IMG/VR virus record: IMGVR_UViG_3300008110_000220
Location: 1-64,000 of that record
Length of the DNA stretch: 64,000 bases
Source of the DNA: a virus
Strand: one strand, 5' to 3'
The notes beneath the pieces were generated by a model, which was not told the DNA's origin, ran no database searches, and saw only the letters and a program-made list of their open reading frames with translations. This document shows positions 32,301-40,631 of the stretch, piece after piece (position 1 is the stretch's first letter; the number at the start of each line of letters is the position of its first letter). The position numbers were made by a program, and so were the translations under genes.

Positions 32301-33689
32301 ACCACTGGATCCTTCAACAACTTCATTGGACAATGTGCTGGTCGATGCAACAGCACTGGAACTAACAACAACTTCTTTGGACGATTTGCTGGATTCCGCA
32401 ACACCATTGGAAACTACAACAACTTCATTGGAAATTATGCTGGTCGATACAACAGCACTGGAACTAACAACAACTTCATTGGATTTAGTGCTGGTTATAG
32501 CAACACCACTGGAACCTGCAACAACTTCATTGGACGATGTGCTGGTTTCAGCAACACCACTGGATCCAATAACAACTTCATTGGAGCTTATACTGGTCAA
32601 TCCAACATCGGTGGAGCCAACAACAACTTCTTTGGATCTAATGCTGGTCGATGCAACACCAGTGGAACTCATAACTTCTTTGCTGGACAATGTGCTGGTT
32701 TCAGCAACACCAGTGGATCCTACAACAACTTCTTTGGACGATTTGCTGGTCGATGCAACACCAGTGGAGCCAACAACAACTTCTTTGGATCTAATGCTGG
32801 TCAATCCAACACCATTGGAACCTGCAACAACTTCATTGGACGACTTGCTGGATCCAACAACACCACTGGATCCAATAACACCTTCATTGGAGCTTATGCT
32901 GGTTTCGGCAACACCACTGGATCCAATAACAACTTTATTGGATTTAGTGCTGGTTACTGCAACACCGGTGGATCCTTTAACTTCTTTGCTGGACGATGTG
33001 CTGGTTTCAGCAACACCACTGGATCCAATAACAACTTTATTGGATTTAGTGCCGGTCAATGCAACACCACTGGAGCCTTTAACAACTTCATTGGACAATG
33101 TGCTGGATTCCGCAACACCAGTGGAACCTTTAACATCTTCATTGGAGCTTATACTGGTATCTGCAACACCAGTGGATGCAACAACACCTTTATTGGACGT
33201 AATGCTGGTTACTGCAACACCACTGGAACTAATAATCTTTTCTTCGGACAAAATGCTGGAACGGGTTCTACAGGACTTTGTAATGTTACAACAGAATCCA
33301 ATTACATCATTATGGGTAACAACAGTCATGCATGTGCTCTTATCCAGGTTGCTTGGACAGCAGTTTCTGATTGCCGTGACAAGTGCATTTTTGGACCTGT
33401 TCCTCATGGTAGAGGTTTCCTTCATAATATTACTCCAATTGAATATGCCTTTAAGGACCGTGATACTGATGAATTAAAGGACATAGAAGGAAAGCGTAGG
33501 TATGGATTCAGTGCCCAGAATGTCCTTGAAGCAGAAGGAGAAAATCCTGTTATTGTAGACTCAAATGATCCAGAGCATCTCAAACTGACATCAGATCATA
33601 TGATTCCAGTTCTTGTAAATGCAGTGAAGGAATTATCAGAGGAAGTTGATGTATTAAAATCAAGATTGGATATATTGGAAAATTCGTGA
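26349..33689 (+). CDS. Giant collagen-like tail fibre with S74 chaperone domain
   Basis: A 2446-residue modular fibre. Residues 1-440: beta-type fibre repeats. About 444-648, 776-1050, 1178-1430 and 1558-1880: Gly-X-Y collagen-like blocks, mainly GAQ, GST, GTA and GAE, with very little Pro. Three about 125-residue insert domains (starting NFGGA-FDYTF and ending ARTGDKGD) separate the blocks. About 1885-2310: about 24 repeats of 17 residues ([11 protein letters not shown]...AG), rich in Cys and Asn. From about 2335: S74 intramolecular chaperone (VSDCRDKC, the autocleavage Ser; [11 protein letters not shown] as [11 protein letters not shown] here). S74 domains trimerise fibres and cut themselves off. 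A likely host-recognition fibre. Confidence 0.85.
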   Translation: MAYFGKKPERLRGKVYDYNNQVGVAGSVLVSTGSSVEWTSSSSVVSLGIGTNRNAEFQQVNVSGVTTSAGGFVGNLTGTATTATNLSDAANITTGTINASRLSGSYDIDISGNAATADYADVSGISTYSTSAGIATYATTAGIATALQNSRTFEITGDVVASAISFDGTGNVSLAATIQPNSVGLGTDTTGDYVRDITGTANQITITGGTGEGSTPTLSIPNQFTVPQDIEVTRDLQVNRNLNVNGNITIGGTTATLLTSELKIYDPDIVLGFRTDAFGNDASNDNTANHGGIAVASTEGSPLVNLFIAGIETTPTTYKKIMWFKAGEFSGLGTDAWLSNYAVGIGSTQVPNGVRLAAGAVQFTERDLISVRNINSSGIITSDSGISVSNGGINITGVSTFVDSVKFNSTLKDYFGNVGAASSVLISTGSGIKWESIETAALQGAEGAQGTTGAEGAQGAVGDQGAQGAQGSTGAQGAQGSTGAEGAQGTAGAQGTAGAQGTAGAQGTAGAQGSTGAEGAQGAVGDQGAQGAQGTAGAQGTTGAEGAQGAQGSTGAQGAQGSTGAQGAQGSTGAQGAQGSTGAEGAQGAVGDQGAQGSTGAQGAQGTAGAQGAEGAQGAQGTAGAQGAEGAQGSTGATGAQGVQGADGNFGGATFDYTFSTNTTDSDPGTGTLKFSESPFSGALNLYIDYTDDNGTDIQSFLRTIDDSTSTIKGHFRISNRLDASDFALFTISSVTENTGYFDVSSSYVSGSATSFSNGEDVIITFARTGDKGDTGAQGTAGAQGSTGATGAQGPQGTAGAEGAQGAQGTAGAEGAQGAQGTAGAEGAQGTAGAQGAVGDQGAQGTAGAQGTAGAQGTAGAQGPQGTAGAEGAQGAQGATGSGAQGADGAQGSIGATGAQGSTGVTGAQGSTGAQGSTGVTGAQGNAGAQGSTGATGAQGSIGAQGSTGSTGAQGADGAQGSTGATGAQGSTGVTGAQGNAGAQGSTGSIGAQGSTGSTGAQGADGAQGSTGSTGAQGTAGAQGSQGTAGAQGTAGAQGSTGSTGAQGADGNFGGAAFDYTFDSSTVDSDPTQGKLRLNQVGITTASYLYIHNDDDNNVDITSYLQTIDDSTSNIKGHFTIAQKGNTAYFGLFSIVGLHTEYTNYFAVPISYVSGITTSFTNNLDVIITFARTGDKGDTGAQGSTGSTGAQGSTGSTGAQGSTGSTGAQGTAGAQGADGSQGSTGVTGAQGSTGATGAQGSTGATGAQGADGAQGSIGATGAQGSTGVTGAQGSTGAQGAEGAEGAQGAEGAQGTAGAQGSTGAQGAEGAQGAEGAQGTAGAQGTAGAQGSTGAEGAQGSTGAEGAQGTAGAQGTAGAQGSTGATGAEGAQGTAGAQGTAGAQGSTGATGAEGAQGSTGATGAEGAQGTAGAQGTAGAQGAQGAVGAQGADGNFGGATFDYTFSTNITASDPGTGILKLNNATVSSATVLYIDDVDDNSTDIQSFLRTIDDSTSTIKGHFRISNRLNADDFALFTISSVTENTGYFTVSCGYVSGSASSFSDSEDVIITFARTGDKGDVGAQGSTGAQGAQGTAGAEGAQGAQGATGSGAQGAQGSTGAQGSIGAQGATGSGAQGAQGTAGAEGAQGAQGSTGAQGATGSGAQGAQGSTGAQGSIGAQGSTGTQGAQGSTGAQGATGSGAQGAQGTAGAEGAQGAQGPAGEGGSGSGAQGAQGATGAQGLVGAQGSTGAQGAQGSTGAQGSTGAQGATGSGAQGSTGATGAQGSTGAQGATGSGAQGSTGATGAQGSTGATGAQGAQGPAGEGGSGSGAQGAQGAQGAQGSTGAQGSTGTQGAQGSTGAQGSTGAQGATGSGAQGAQGTAGATGAQGAQGPAGGGVGGGGEFILSGSCGTIYSSEAGTGGTGLNNFFAGYCAGQSNTSGSFNFFAGQCAGACNTTGSNNNFIGQGAGACNTTGSFNFFAGQCAGACNTTGSNNNFIGQGAGACNTTGSFNNFIGQCAGRCNSTGTNNNFFGRFAGFRNTIGNYNNFIGNYAGRYNSTGTNNNFIGFSAGYSNTTGTCNNFIGRCAGFSNTTGSNNNFIGAYTGQSNIGGANNNFFGSNAGRCNTSGTHNFFAGQCAGFSNTSGSYNNFFGRFAGRCNTSGANNNFFGSNAGQSNTIGTCNNFIGRLAGSNNTTGSNNTFIGAYAGFGNTTGSNNNFIGFSAGYCNTGGSFNFFAGRCAGFSNTTGSNNNFIGFSAGQCNTTGAFNNFIGQCAGFRNTSGTFNIFIGAYTGICNTSGCNNTFIGRNAGYCNTTGTNNLFFGQNAGTGSTGLCNVTTESNYIIMGNNSHACALIQVAWTAVSDCRDKCIFGPVPHGRGFLHNITPIEYAFKDRDTDELKDIEGKRRYGFSAQNVLEAEGENPVIVDSNDPEHLKLTSDHMIPVLVNAVKELSEEVDVLKSRLDILENS
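27679..31976 (+). repeat. Collagen-like Gly-X-Y coding repeat array
   Basis: Long runs of 9-nt and 18-nt units such as GGTGCTCAA and GGATCTACA, broken by three insert domains at about 28290-28670, 29495-29880 and 30640-31020. Near-identical units occur again at 38130-38920. Such tracts can shrink or grow by slippage or recombination. Confidence 0.85.
32050..33270 (+). repeat. 51-nt tandem coding repeat in the giant fibre
   Basis: About 24 units of 51 nt (17 codons), starting AACACCACTGGATCCAATAA and encoding [17 protein letters not shown] variants. Most units have one or two Cys. Confidence 0.85.
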
Positions 33690-33716
33690 TATAATAGTCT
33701 CATACATACTGTATGA
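33666..33716 (+). promoter_or_regulatory. Promoter with operator-like palindrome
   Basis: TTGGAT (33666-33671), 18 nt, TATAAT (33690-33695), then inverted repeat TCATACA-TAC-TGTATGA (33700-33716) covering the start site. It leads the 33730 sugar operon. Confidence 0.55.
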
Positions 33717-33729
33717 TACGTGAGAATAT

Positions 33730-34371
33730 ATGAAAAAAGTTTTAATTGCTACACCATGCCTTGATCAAAAAGTTGATGCTTATTTTGTTCACAGTTTATG
33801 TGAATCTATTAAATTAGGAATCAAAAATGACTTAGATATTAGATGTGTTTTTTTAGCTAATGAAAGTATTCTTCCAATGGCTAGAAATGAGTTATTTAAA
33901 TTATCTTATACTGATAATTATGATGTAATGGTGTTTATTGATGATGATGAATATTGGGATGAAAAAGCATTAATTGAAATTATTCAATCTGAAAAGGATG
34001 TTATAACAATACCTGTTGTGAATAAGGAAGATAAAAAAATTAAATATAATGTATGGTTAAATAATGACATTCAAAAAGATACCGATGGATATATTAAAAT
34101 TGAAAAATGTGGGACAGGATTTCTTAAATTGACTCGTAAGGTTATTATTGATTTGTGGAATACAAACACAGAATTACTATTTCGTAACAGTCCTTTAAAA
34201 AATATTTGTGAATATACCTTTGAAAATGGAAGTTTTATCGGAGAGGATGTCGCATTAACTAGAAAAATAAAGGAATTGGGATATGATATTTGGTTAAATC
34301 CAAAACACACAGTATCACATATTGGAAATAAAATATATAAAGGAAATTTTGAAAAGAGTTATAATTTATGA
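33730..34371 (+). CDS. GT2-like (GT-A) glycosyltransferase
   Basis: A 213-residue protein: VLIATPCLDQKVDAYFVHSL at the start, SILPMARNELF, and VMVFIDDDEYWDEKAL with the DDD metal site. SFIGEDVALTRKIKELGYDI is the acceptor-side ED motif of GT-A folds. It is compact and similar to viral single-domain transferases. It overlaps the next gene by 4 bases. Base composition is more AT-rich than the fibre gene, suggesting separate acquisition. Confidence 0.7.
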   Translation: MKKVLIATPCLDQKVDAYFVHSLCESIKLGIKNDLDIRCVFLANESILPMARNELFKLSYTDNYDVMVFIDDDEYWDEKALIEIIQSEKDVITIPVVNKEDKKIKYNVWLNNDIQKDTDGYIKIEKCGTGFLKLTRKVIIDLWNTNTELLFRNSPLKNICEYTFENGSFIGEDVALTRKIKELGYDIWLNPKHTVSHIGNKIYKGNFEKSYNL

Positions 34372-35666
34372 TCGATCTCATTATTCCAACAATGTGGTTT
34401 GCAAATAAATTTGAAGAATCTTTGCAAACTTATGTAAGTCATAACTCAATTAACAAAATTATTATCGTTGACAATAATAAATTAAAAAGACCATCTTATG
34501 AGATTTTAAATCACTCAAAAATTGAAATTATTTCATATGGTAAAAATATTTTTGTAAATCCTGCTTGGAATGAGGGATATTTTCGATCAAAATCTAAAAT
34601 TATTGGAATATTAAATGATGATATTAAAGTGTCATCAGAAATATTTGATATGATTATTGATTTTAATCTTTCAAATGGAGATTTGATTGGTGTAAATTTA
34701 CAGGGAAGGCAAAATAATTATAAAATTGATGATTATATTGATACAAAAGAAGAGATTGTAAAATTAAATTATGATCCCACAAAACCTATTGGAGGTCAGT
34801 CGTGGGCATTCGGAATCTGTATGTTTATGTTAAGAGAATCATATAAAGTTATACCATCTCTATATCAAGTTTGGTATGGTGATGATTTTTTTGTACAATA
34901 TGCAAAAAACATTTACGCGATTAATTCAAATAAAATTAAAGGAACTATTTCGGAAACACTTACAAAGTTTGAAGACCCCGACAGTGATATTTCAAAAAGA
35001 ATTGAATTAGATTCAAAAAACTTGATATCATATGATCATTTTATCAATGGAAAAAATTGGGAAATCCCACACAATATGATAAAACTTTATGAACATCAAC
35101 GTAAAGATAAAAATATAAAATCAGGTGTATTTGATTTAGAGTATCAAAGAGCAAGGAAAATACCAAGTGATATCAACGAAAATGTTCATGAACTTTATGA
35201 ATTAGCAAAAGAATGTAAGACCGTAGTGGAAATGGGAGTTAGAACAGGAGTTAGTACTAGAGCATTTTTAAACACTAATGCTAAACTTTTTTCCTTTGAT
35301 ATCATATTAGATTCAAATGTTCAAAAACTTTTTGATCTTGCTAAACGACAAGGAAAATCTGCGGAATATATTCAAGCAGATGTTCTCGATATAGAAATTG
35401 AAGAGACTGATTTATTGTTTATTGATACTTTTCACATATATGATCAACTTAAACGGGAATTAAATCTTCACGGAAACAAGGCACAAAAATATATTGTATT
35501 TCATGACACATATACATTTGGTCTTAAAGGAGAAGATGGAAAAGATGATAAAGGATTGTTATCTGCGGTTATTGAGTTTGTAATGAAGAATCCACACTGG
35601 AAATTTTATAAGTATAAAACAAACAATAATGGATTGACAGTTTTAAAAAGAGATGATATAATATAA
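34368..35666 (+). CDS. Fusion: glycosyltransferase plus SAM methyltransferase
   Basis: A 432-residue protein. Residues 1-230 look like a GT-A transferase (IDLIIPTMWF, IIIVDNN, IIGILNDDIKV, QSWAFGICMF). Residues about 285-432 form a class I methyltransferase (TVVEMGVRTGVSTRAFL, DLLFIDTFHIYDQLKREL, YIVFHDTYTFG). Fusing both suggests one polypeptide that adds and methylates a sugar. A strong promoter lies in its last 35 bases. Confidence 0.7.
   Translation: MIDLIIPTMWFANKFEESLQTYVSHNSINKIIIVDNNKLKRPSYEILNHSKIEIISYGKNIFVNPAWNEGYFRSKSKIIGILNDDIKVSSEIFDMIIDFNLSNGDLIGVNLQGRQNNYKIDDYIDTKEEIVKLNYDPTKPIGGQSWAFGICMFMLRESYKVIPSLYQVWYGDDFFVQYAKNIYAINSNKIKGTISETLTKFEDPDSDISKRIELDSKNLISYDHFINGKNWEIPHNMIKLYEHQRKDKNIKSGVFDLEYQRARKIPSDINENVHELYELAKECKTVVEMGVRTGVSTRAFLNTNAKLFSFDIILDSNVQKLFDLAKRQGKSAEYIQADVLDIEIEETDLLFIDTFHIYDQLKRELNLHGNKAQKYIVFHDTYTFGLKGEDGKDDKGLLSAVIEFVMKNPHWKFYKYKTNNNGLTVLKRDDII
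35634..35662 (+). promoter_or_regulatory. Consensus sigma70 promoter inside the 3' end of a gene
   Basis: TTGACA (35634-35639), 17 nt, TATAAT (35657-35662). It is embedded in the end of the upstream coding region and would drive the 35727 gene. Confidence 0.7.
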
Positions 35667-35726
35667 TGCACCATAAATTGATAATAATATTTTATAAGTA
35701 GACCCATTCAAGTTAATCATTCATTT

Positions 35727-36629
35727 ATGAAATCAAAATATAGTATTTTTCATGTGCAGGGTGGTATTGGAAAACATATTGCGGCCACCGCAGTAGCAAA
35801 AGCAATTAAAGCAAATCACCCAGATCGTAAATTAGTTATAGTCTGTGCATATGCAGATATTTTTATAAATCTTCCTTATGTTCATAGAGTTTATACCATA
35901 GGAACAACGCAGTATTTTTATCAAGAATATATTCAAGATAAAGATTCTATTCTATTTCATAATGAACCATATTATACAACTAATCATATTCATAAACGTA
36001 AACGTTTAATTGAGAATTGGTGTGATATGTATGGTATTAAATATTCTAGAGAAAGACCAGAAATAAGATTTAATAAACTTCAACAAAATATATCCAGAGA
36101 AGTTTGGAAACGAAAAAAACCAGTTATGATTATTCATACTAACGGTGGAGTTATGACCACTGATTCGAAACCATATTCTTGGACAAGAGATATGCCATTT
36201 GATCTTGCAGAAAAACTTGTAGATTATTATAAATCTGAATATCATATTATTCAACTTACAAAAGTTAATTCGCCAAAACTAGAAGGTGTCGAGCACATTT
36301 TTGCAACACCAGAAAAATCTTTATCTTTGATGGAATACTTTAGTATTGTTCTTCATGCTAAAAAAAGAATCTTAATTGATTCTTGTGTTCAACATGCTGC
36401 TGCCGCACTAAATAAAAAATCAACAGTTCTTTGGAATGGGACTAGTCCAAAAGTATTTGGATATGATCTGCATGATAATATCTCCACAACAGTTCCATAT
36501 GATTTTAAATTACCGGGGAGTTATCTTTTTGATTTTGACTTTGATGGTAATGAAGTTGAGTATCCTTATGAAGAGGGAACCGAACTGTTTGATTTTAATG
36601 AAATTGTTAAATCCGTTGATGCTCAGTAA
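35727..36629 (+). CDS. GT9-like (heptosyltransferase-type) protein
   Basis: A 300-residue protein with FHVQGGIGKHIAATAVAKAI at the start, VIVCAYADIFINLPYV, a central PVMIIHTNGGV and a C-terminal RILIDSCVQHAAAALNKKST, which resembles the GT9 S-x-x-x-H-x-A-A-A motif for ADP-heptose binding. The glycosyl donor is not certain. It follows its own promoter and precedes the sulfotransferase. Confidence 0.6.
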   Translation: MKSKYSIFHVQGGIGKHIAATAVAKAIKANHPDRKLVIVCAYADIFINLPYVHRVYTIGTTQYFYQEYIQDKDSILFHNEPYYTTNHIHKRKRLIENWCDMYGIKYSRERPEIRFNKLQQNISREVWKRKKPVMIIHTNGGVMTTDSKPYSWTRDMPFDLAEKLVDYYKSEYHIIQLTKVNSPKLEGVEHIFATPEKSLSLMEYFSIVLHAKKRILIDSCVQHAAAALNKKSTVLWNGTSPKVFGYDLHDNISTTVPYDFKLPGSYLFDFDFDGNEVEYPYEEGTELFDFNEIVKSVDAQ

Positions 36630-36638
36630 ATTAAGTCT

Positions 36639-37553
36639 ATGGTAGAACCAGTGCAAAAAACTTATTATTTTATGGCGGGACTTCCTCGCTCTGGAAGTAC
36701 AATTTTATCTAGCATTTTAAATCAAAATCCAAGGTTTTATTCTGGTCCTAGTTCTCCTGTGACTGGGTTGATGATTATGTTAGAACAACAATTGTCTCAG
36801 GACGAGTTGTTTTTGGCATATCCAAAACCAGAACAAGCATCAATGATTATTTCCAATATTATTCATCAATATTATTTTGATGTAAAAAAACCAGTAATTT
36901 TTGACAAGAATAGATCTTGGGTAAATCGAATTCATTACATTGAAGGTTACTTGGGAATTACACCAAAAATTATTTGTCCTGTTAGAAACATTGATGAAAT
37001 TTTAGCATCTTTTATTTCGATGCATCGTCGTAATCCATATGAAGTAAATGGAAAAATAAACTTTATTGATGATATGTTAGTTAAATCTAATATTTTATTA
37101 ACGGATGATAATCGTTGTGAATTTCTTGTAAGTGAATCTGGAATTCTTGGACAAAGTTATTTGGGAATTCGTGATGTACTAACGAAAGGGCAGGAAAAAT
37201 ATTTGCATTTTGTTGAATATGATGATCTTGTTAGTTTTCCAGAAAAAACAATGAAGAAAATTTATGAGTTTCTTGATGAAGAATATTATGAACACGAATT
37301 TGATAATCTTATTAACATTAATGAGGAAAATGATGCCTCTACTTATGGTTTAAGTGATATGCATTATGTTAGAAAGGAGTTGAAAAAAACTTCTTTATCT
37401 CCAAAAGAAATTCTTTCCGATGAAATCTTATCAAGATGTAAAGGACTTGAATTTTGGAGAGATCTTGAATCAATTGATTATGAAGATATTGAATTGAATA
37501 TAAATGCAAATAATCAGGTCTTTGAAGATTCAAAAAACTTTATAGGAGCTTAA
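36639..37553 (+). CDS. Sulfotransferase-family protein
   Basis: A 304-residue protein with the 5'-phosphosulfate loop GLPRSGSTILSSILNQNP at about residues 14-31 and the 3'-phosphate segment ICPVRNIDEILASF at about 105-118, the PAPS-binding pair of the sulfotransferase family. It would transfer sulfate to a sugar or tyrosine. Its place among glycosyltransferases points to a sulfated glycan. No SD is obvious before the ATG. Confidence 0.78.
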   Translation: MVEPVQKTYYFMAGLPRSGSTILSSILNQNPRFYSGPSSPVTGLMIMLEQQLSQDELFLAYPKPEQASMIISNIIHQYYFDVKKPVIFDKNRSWVNRIHYIEGYLGITPKIICPVRNIDEILASFISMHRRNPYEVNGKINFIDDMLVKSNILLTDDNRCEFLVSESGILGQSYLGIRDVLTKGQEKYLHFVEYDDLVSFPEKTMKKIYEFLDEEYYEHEFDNLININEENDASTYGLSDMHYVRKELKKTSLSPKEILSDEILSRCKGLEFWRDLESIDYEDIELNINANNQVFEDSKNFIGA

Positions 37554-37556
37554 AAA

Positions 37557-37826
37557 ATGGCAAGAACTCAAGAACAAATTTTGCAAACAATTACTGTAGC
37601 TAAAGATAGTGTTTGGGTGATTGAAGATGCTATTGAAAAATTAGATGGTGGAGAAACGCCCTCCAAAGACTTAAAATCTAATATTGATCGTAATGTTGGA
37701 CACCTTAAACTTGTTGTTACTGACCAAGAAATTGTAGATTCTGGAGAAGATATTTCAGATCTAGAATCTGCAATTATAACTGGCGAAGCAAAACTTGCTG
37801 AAAACATTTGGTTAACTAATCTTTGA
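37557..37826 (+). CDS. Hypothetical protein
   Basis: An 89-residue helical acidic protein (MARTQEQILQTITVAKDSVW...). Starts 3 bases after the sulfotransferase stop. Possibly a small virion or chaperone protein; no motif recognised. Confidence 0.6.
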   Translation: MARTQEQILQTITVAKDSVWVIEDAIEKLDGGETPSKDLKSNIDRNVGHLKLVVTDQEIVDSGEDISDLESAIITGEAKLAENIWLTNL

Positions 37827-37849
37827 TGATGGGTGTACGTTCTCTTTAA

Positions 37850-37887
37850 GGTCTTCAAGATTCCTTGTATCTTTGGGAATGAAGACC
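37850..37887 (+). ncRNA. Long hairpin in the 3' untranslated region
   Basis: GGTCTTC-AAG-ATTCC (37850-37864) pairs with GGAAT-GAAGACC (37876-37887), twelve base pairs with a 3-nt bulge. It lies between the stop of 37826 and the terminator. Confidence 0.45.
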
Positions 37888-37920
37888 CTCTCTGTGGTGG
37901 GAGAGGTGAGTTGGTGGTTA

Positions 37921-37950
37921 AAAAAGGAGAGTTTTATACTCTCTTTTTTT
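37921..37950 (+). terminator. Intrinsic terminator
   Basis: GGAGAGT-TTTAT-ACTCTC then seven T, flanked by A-rich and T-rich strands. Confidence 0.85.
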
Positions 37951-37952
37951 AT

Positions 37953-38010
37953 TTGACTTTATGTATGATATTGGTTATAATCCTTTAAGAATTCAAAGAA
38001 AAGATAAATA
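37953..38010 (+). promoter_or_regulatory. Sigma70-type and late promoters for the collar fibre
   Basis: TTGACT (37953-37958), 17 nt, TATAAT (37976-37981), and 20 nt later GATAAATA (38003-38010). Both lie between the terminator and the 38038 gene. Confidence 0.65.
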
Positions 38011-38037
38011 ACTTGAAAGGAATATAGTGGTTAGATA

Positions 38038-39399
38038 ATGGCTCTAAACTTTCCAGATAGTCCATCAGTAAATGATATTTTTACATCTAGTAACTCCAGA
38101 TGGATATGGAATGGAACATCTTGGGTTAGGCAGGGAACACCTGGAACTCAAGGTGCTCAAGGATCTACAGGTGCTCAAGGTGCTCAAGGATCTACAGGTG
38201 CTCAAGGTGCTCAAGGTGCTGTAGGGGATCAAGGTGCTCAAGGATCTACAGGTGCTGAAGGTGCTCAAGGTGCTCAAGGTTCAGTAGGAGCACAAGGATC
38301 TACAGGTGTACAAGGCACAGTTGGTGCTCAAGGTTCAGTAGGAGCACAAGGATCTACAGGTGCTCAAGGTGCTCAAGGTGCTCAAGGTGCTCAAGGTGCT
38401 CAAGGTGCTCAAGGAACCGCAGGTACATCAGGATCTCAAGGTACTATAGGTGCTCAAGGTGCTCAAGGTGCTACTGGTGCTCAAGGAACCGCAGGTGCAT
38501 CAGGATCTCAAGGTTCCACAGGTGCTCAAGGTGATGTAGGTGCTCAAGGTGCTCAAGGTGATGTAGGTGCTCAAGGATCTACAGGTGTACAAGGCACAGT
38601 TGGTGCTCAAGGTTCCACAGGTGCTCAAGGTGCTACTGGTGCTCAAGGTGCTACTGGTGCTCAAGGTTCAGTAGGAGCACAAGGATCTACAGGTGCTCAA
38701 GGTGCTCAAGGTTCCACAGGTGCTCAAGGTGCTCAAGGTTCCACAGGTGCTCAAGGTGCTCAAGGAACCGCAGGTACATCAGGATCTCAAGGTACTATAG
38801 GTGCTCAAGGTGCTCAAGGATCTACAGGTACTCAAGGTGCTCAAGGATCTACAGGTGCTCAAGGTGCTGTAGGTGCACAGGGTGCTGTTGGATCTCAAGG
38901 TACTTCTGGCGCTATAACTTTTGCATCAGGCACTTTGATGTTATTCCAACAGACAGCAGCACCTACTGGTTGGACCAAACAAACAACTCATAATAATAAA
39001 GCACTTAGAGTAGTAAGTGGATCTGCAAGTTCTGGTGGTACGACCGCATTTACAAGTGTATTTGCTTCTAGGACACCATCTGGTTCTGTTTCGGTTTCTG
39101 GATCTAACTCTGGCGGTTCTGTAAGTAATACTACACTAACCACTTCAGAGATGCCATCCCACAACCACTCATCAACATCTGGGCAATTTTTGCTTGATAA
39201 TGGTGGAGGTGGTTCTCAAGGATTTGCCGGTGGTGGTACAATTGTTGGTCTCAGCCCAAATACCACATCAACTGGTGGTGGAAACTCTCACGGACACGGA
39301 TTTACTAATCCATCTTGGTCTGGTTCAGCATCTTTTACAGGTACAGCAATGGACTTTGCTGTCCAATATGTTGACTTAATTATTGCTTCTAAAGACTAA
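38038..39399 (+). CDS. Collagen-like short tail fibre with collar-type receptor domain
   Basis: A 453-residue fibre. Residues 1-31 form a base ([20 protein letters not shown]). Residues 33-296 are Gly-X-Y repeats ([12 protein letters not shown]), almost free of Pro. The C-terminal domain ([20 protein letters not shown]) has the pattern of phage collar/short-fibre domains, with MPSHNHSS and SHGHGF, His pairs like the metal sites of T4 gp12. It likely binds the host surface. The GXY tract shares near-identical DNA units with the giant fibre. Confidence 0.8.
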   Translation: MALNFPDSPSVNDIFTSSNSRWIWNGTSWVRQGTPGTQGAQGSTGAQGAQGSTGAQGAQGAVGDQGAQGSTGAEGAQGAQGSVGAQGSTGVQGTVGAQGSVGAQGSTGAQGAQGAQGAQGAQGAQGTAGTSGSQGTIGAQGAQGATGAQGTAGASGSQGSTGAQGDVGAQGAQGDVGAQGSTGVQGTVGAQGSTGAQGATGAQGATGAQGSVGAQGSTGAQGAQGSTGAQGAQGSTGAQGAQGTAGTSGSQGTIGAQGAQGSTGTQGAQGSTGAQGAVGAQGAVGSQGTSGAITFASGTLMLFQQTAAPTGWTKQTTHNNKALRVVSGSASSGGTTAFTSVFASRTPSGSVSVSGSNSGGSVSNTTLTTSEMPSHNHSSTSGQFLLDNGGGGSQGFAGGGTIVGLSPNTTSTGGGNSHGHGFTNPSWSGSASFTGTAMDFAVQYVDLIIASKD

Positions 39400-39411
39400 T
39401 ACTGATATAAT
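39383..39411 (+). promoter_or_regulatory. Sigma70-type promoter
   Basis: TTGCTT (39383-39388), 17 nt, TATAAT (39406-39411), overlapping the fibre stop and preceding the 39425 gene. Confidence 0.5.
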
Positions 39412-39424
39412 ATAATTTTTAGAT

Positions 39425-39769
39425 ATGGCTAAAATTAAACCAGGAAACTTTTGTCCACTTATTAAGAAAGACTGCATTGGTCTTAAGTGTTCATGGTACA
39501 CTCAGATGAGAGGTACTAATCCAAACACAGGAGAACCAGTTGATGAGTGGGGGTGTGCAGTAACTTGGATGCCTTTTATGGCAGTTGAAATAGCACAAAA
39601 ATCAAATCAGACTGGAGCAGCAGTAGAGAGTTTTAGGAATGAAGTTGTGCGAGCAAACTATCAAAACCAAGAACTTTATAAAGAAGCACTTAAGCAACAA
39701 ATTATTCCTGCACAAATTACACCACTCAATCAACCTATAAATATCTTAGAAGAAGGTAAAGAAGAATGA
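39425..39769 (+). CDS. Cys-containing hypothetical protein
   Basis: A 114-residue protein with FCPLIKKDCIGLKCSWY (three Cys) and WGCAVTWMPFM, probably a metal or disulphide site, and a helical C-terminus. Similar small proteins follow fibre genes in marine myoviruses. Overlaps the next gene by 4 bases. Confidence 0.6.
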   Translation: MAKIKPGNFCPLIKKDCIGLKCSWYTQMRGTNPNTGEPVDEWGCAVTWMPFMAVEIAQKSNQTGAAVESFRNEVVRANYQNQELYKEALKQQIIPAQITPLNQPINILEEGKEE

Positions 39770-40281
39770 GAATTACACTTATTCCAAGTGATAAAACAAT
39801 TGGAATTGATAATGAGTTTTATCGTAATATTGAACAGGATTTTTCTTGGATTCCGTCAAATATTCATGCTGTTCAATGGTATGATACCTGGGGTGAGATT
39901 GAGTATATTGATGGATCTCCCAATAAAAGAATTGAGGAGTTGGGTATTTTTGAACAGGCAGTTTTGGATTTTAATAATGAAAAGGAAAGAATTGATACTG
40001 AACTTGAGGCATTAAATAAAGAGAATGAGGAGAAAAAAATTTTAGAAGAATTGGCATTGGAAGCAGCAAGAAATTACTGGAAAGAATTTAGAAATATAAG
40101 AGATAGTCTTTTATCTAGATGTGATTGGACTCAATCTCCAGATTCCCCACTAACAGAAGAAAAGAAAGATGAGTGGGCAACATATCGTCAGATATTGCGA
40201 GATCTCCCAGTTATTATTAGTGATCCAAAACCAATGGTTAATGATTTAAATCACGAGAATTGGCCAACTAAACCAGATTAA
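39766..40281 (+). CDS. Putative tail-fibre assembly chaperone
   Basis: A 171-residue protein. The C-terminal third has RDSLLSRCDWTQSPDSPL, then WATYRQILRDLP and W-P near the end, the pattern of phage tail-assembly chaperones (DWTQ...YR..LRD.P). The middle is a coiled coil. It lies directly after the collar fibre and likely helps fold or trimerise it. Confidence 0.7.
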   Translation: MRITLIPSDKTIGIDNEFYRNIEQDFSWIPSNIHAVQWYDTWGEIEYIDGSPNKRIEELGIFEQAVLDFNNEKERIDTELEALNKENEEKKILEELALEAARNYWKEFRNIRDSLLSRCDWTQSPDSPLTEEKKDEWATYRQILRDLPVIISDPKPMVNDLNHENWPTKPD

Positions 40282-40282
40282 T

Positions 40283-40600
40283 ATGATATTTTTTGATAAT
40301 GATGTTTTTAAGTTAAGTGAGAAGTTGAATGTCACAACCATAAATTATGGTTTGACTGATATTAGTATACTTGATAATTTTTATTGTGATTTAGATGCGG
40401 TTAATTGTGAGATAGAAAAACTACCTATAACTTTAGTGGGTGGTCTTTACAAACCAGATAATGGTAAAAAATATATTGATGGTAGAAAAATTTATATTCA
40501 GAACATGAGGGGAACTGAACTACCATATCTAGTGAATGATCAGTTAAAAAAAGTAGTTTCAAAAATTTCAAAAAATAGTTTGACTGAACCAACTACATAA
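40283..40600 (+). CDS. Short DUF6445-like protein, possibly truncated
   Basis: A 105-residue protein. ISILDNFYCDLDAVNCEI and YIDGRKIYIQ resemble the first half of the DUF6445/2OG-oxygenase-like proteins, such as the 210-residue one at 43961 (VVDNFYANPYAVREF). The HxD iron-binding half is absent. It ends NSLTEPTT, with a strong promoter in its last bases. It may be a decayed copy or a different short family. Confidence 0.45.
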   Translation: MIFFDNDVFKLSEKLNVTTINYGLTDISILDNFYCDLDAVNCEIEKLPITLVGGLYKPDNGKKYIDGRKIYIQNMRGTELPYLVNDQLKKVVSKISKNSLTEPTT

Positions 40601-40608
40601 GGTATAAT
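40580..40608 (+). promoter_or_regulatory. Consensus sigma70 promoter
   Basis: TTGACT (40580-40585), 17 nt, TATAAT (40603-40608), overlapping the end of the short upstream gene and driving 40632. Confidence 0.7.
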
Positions 40609-40631
40609 ACTTCTATATCACCTTTACTTGA

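Noticed and set aside
32028-33425. 465-residue open frame on the minus strand of the fibre repeat region
   Set aside because: It arises because the 51-nt repeat has no stops in this frame. Its residues are simple Ser/Val repeats and the plus-strand fibre frame is clearly the coding one.
32002-33477. 491-residue plus-strand frame inside the giant fibre
   Set aside because: Same repeat effect in a second frame: low-complexity Thr/Leu/Asp repeats with no independent start signal.
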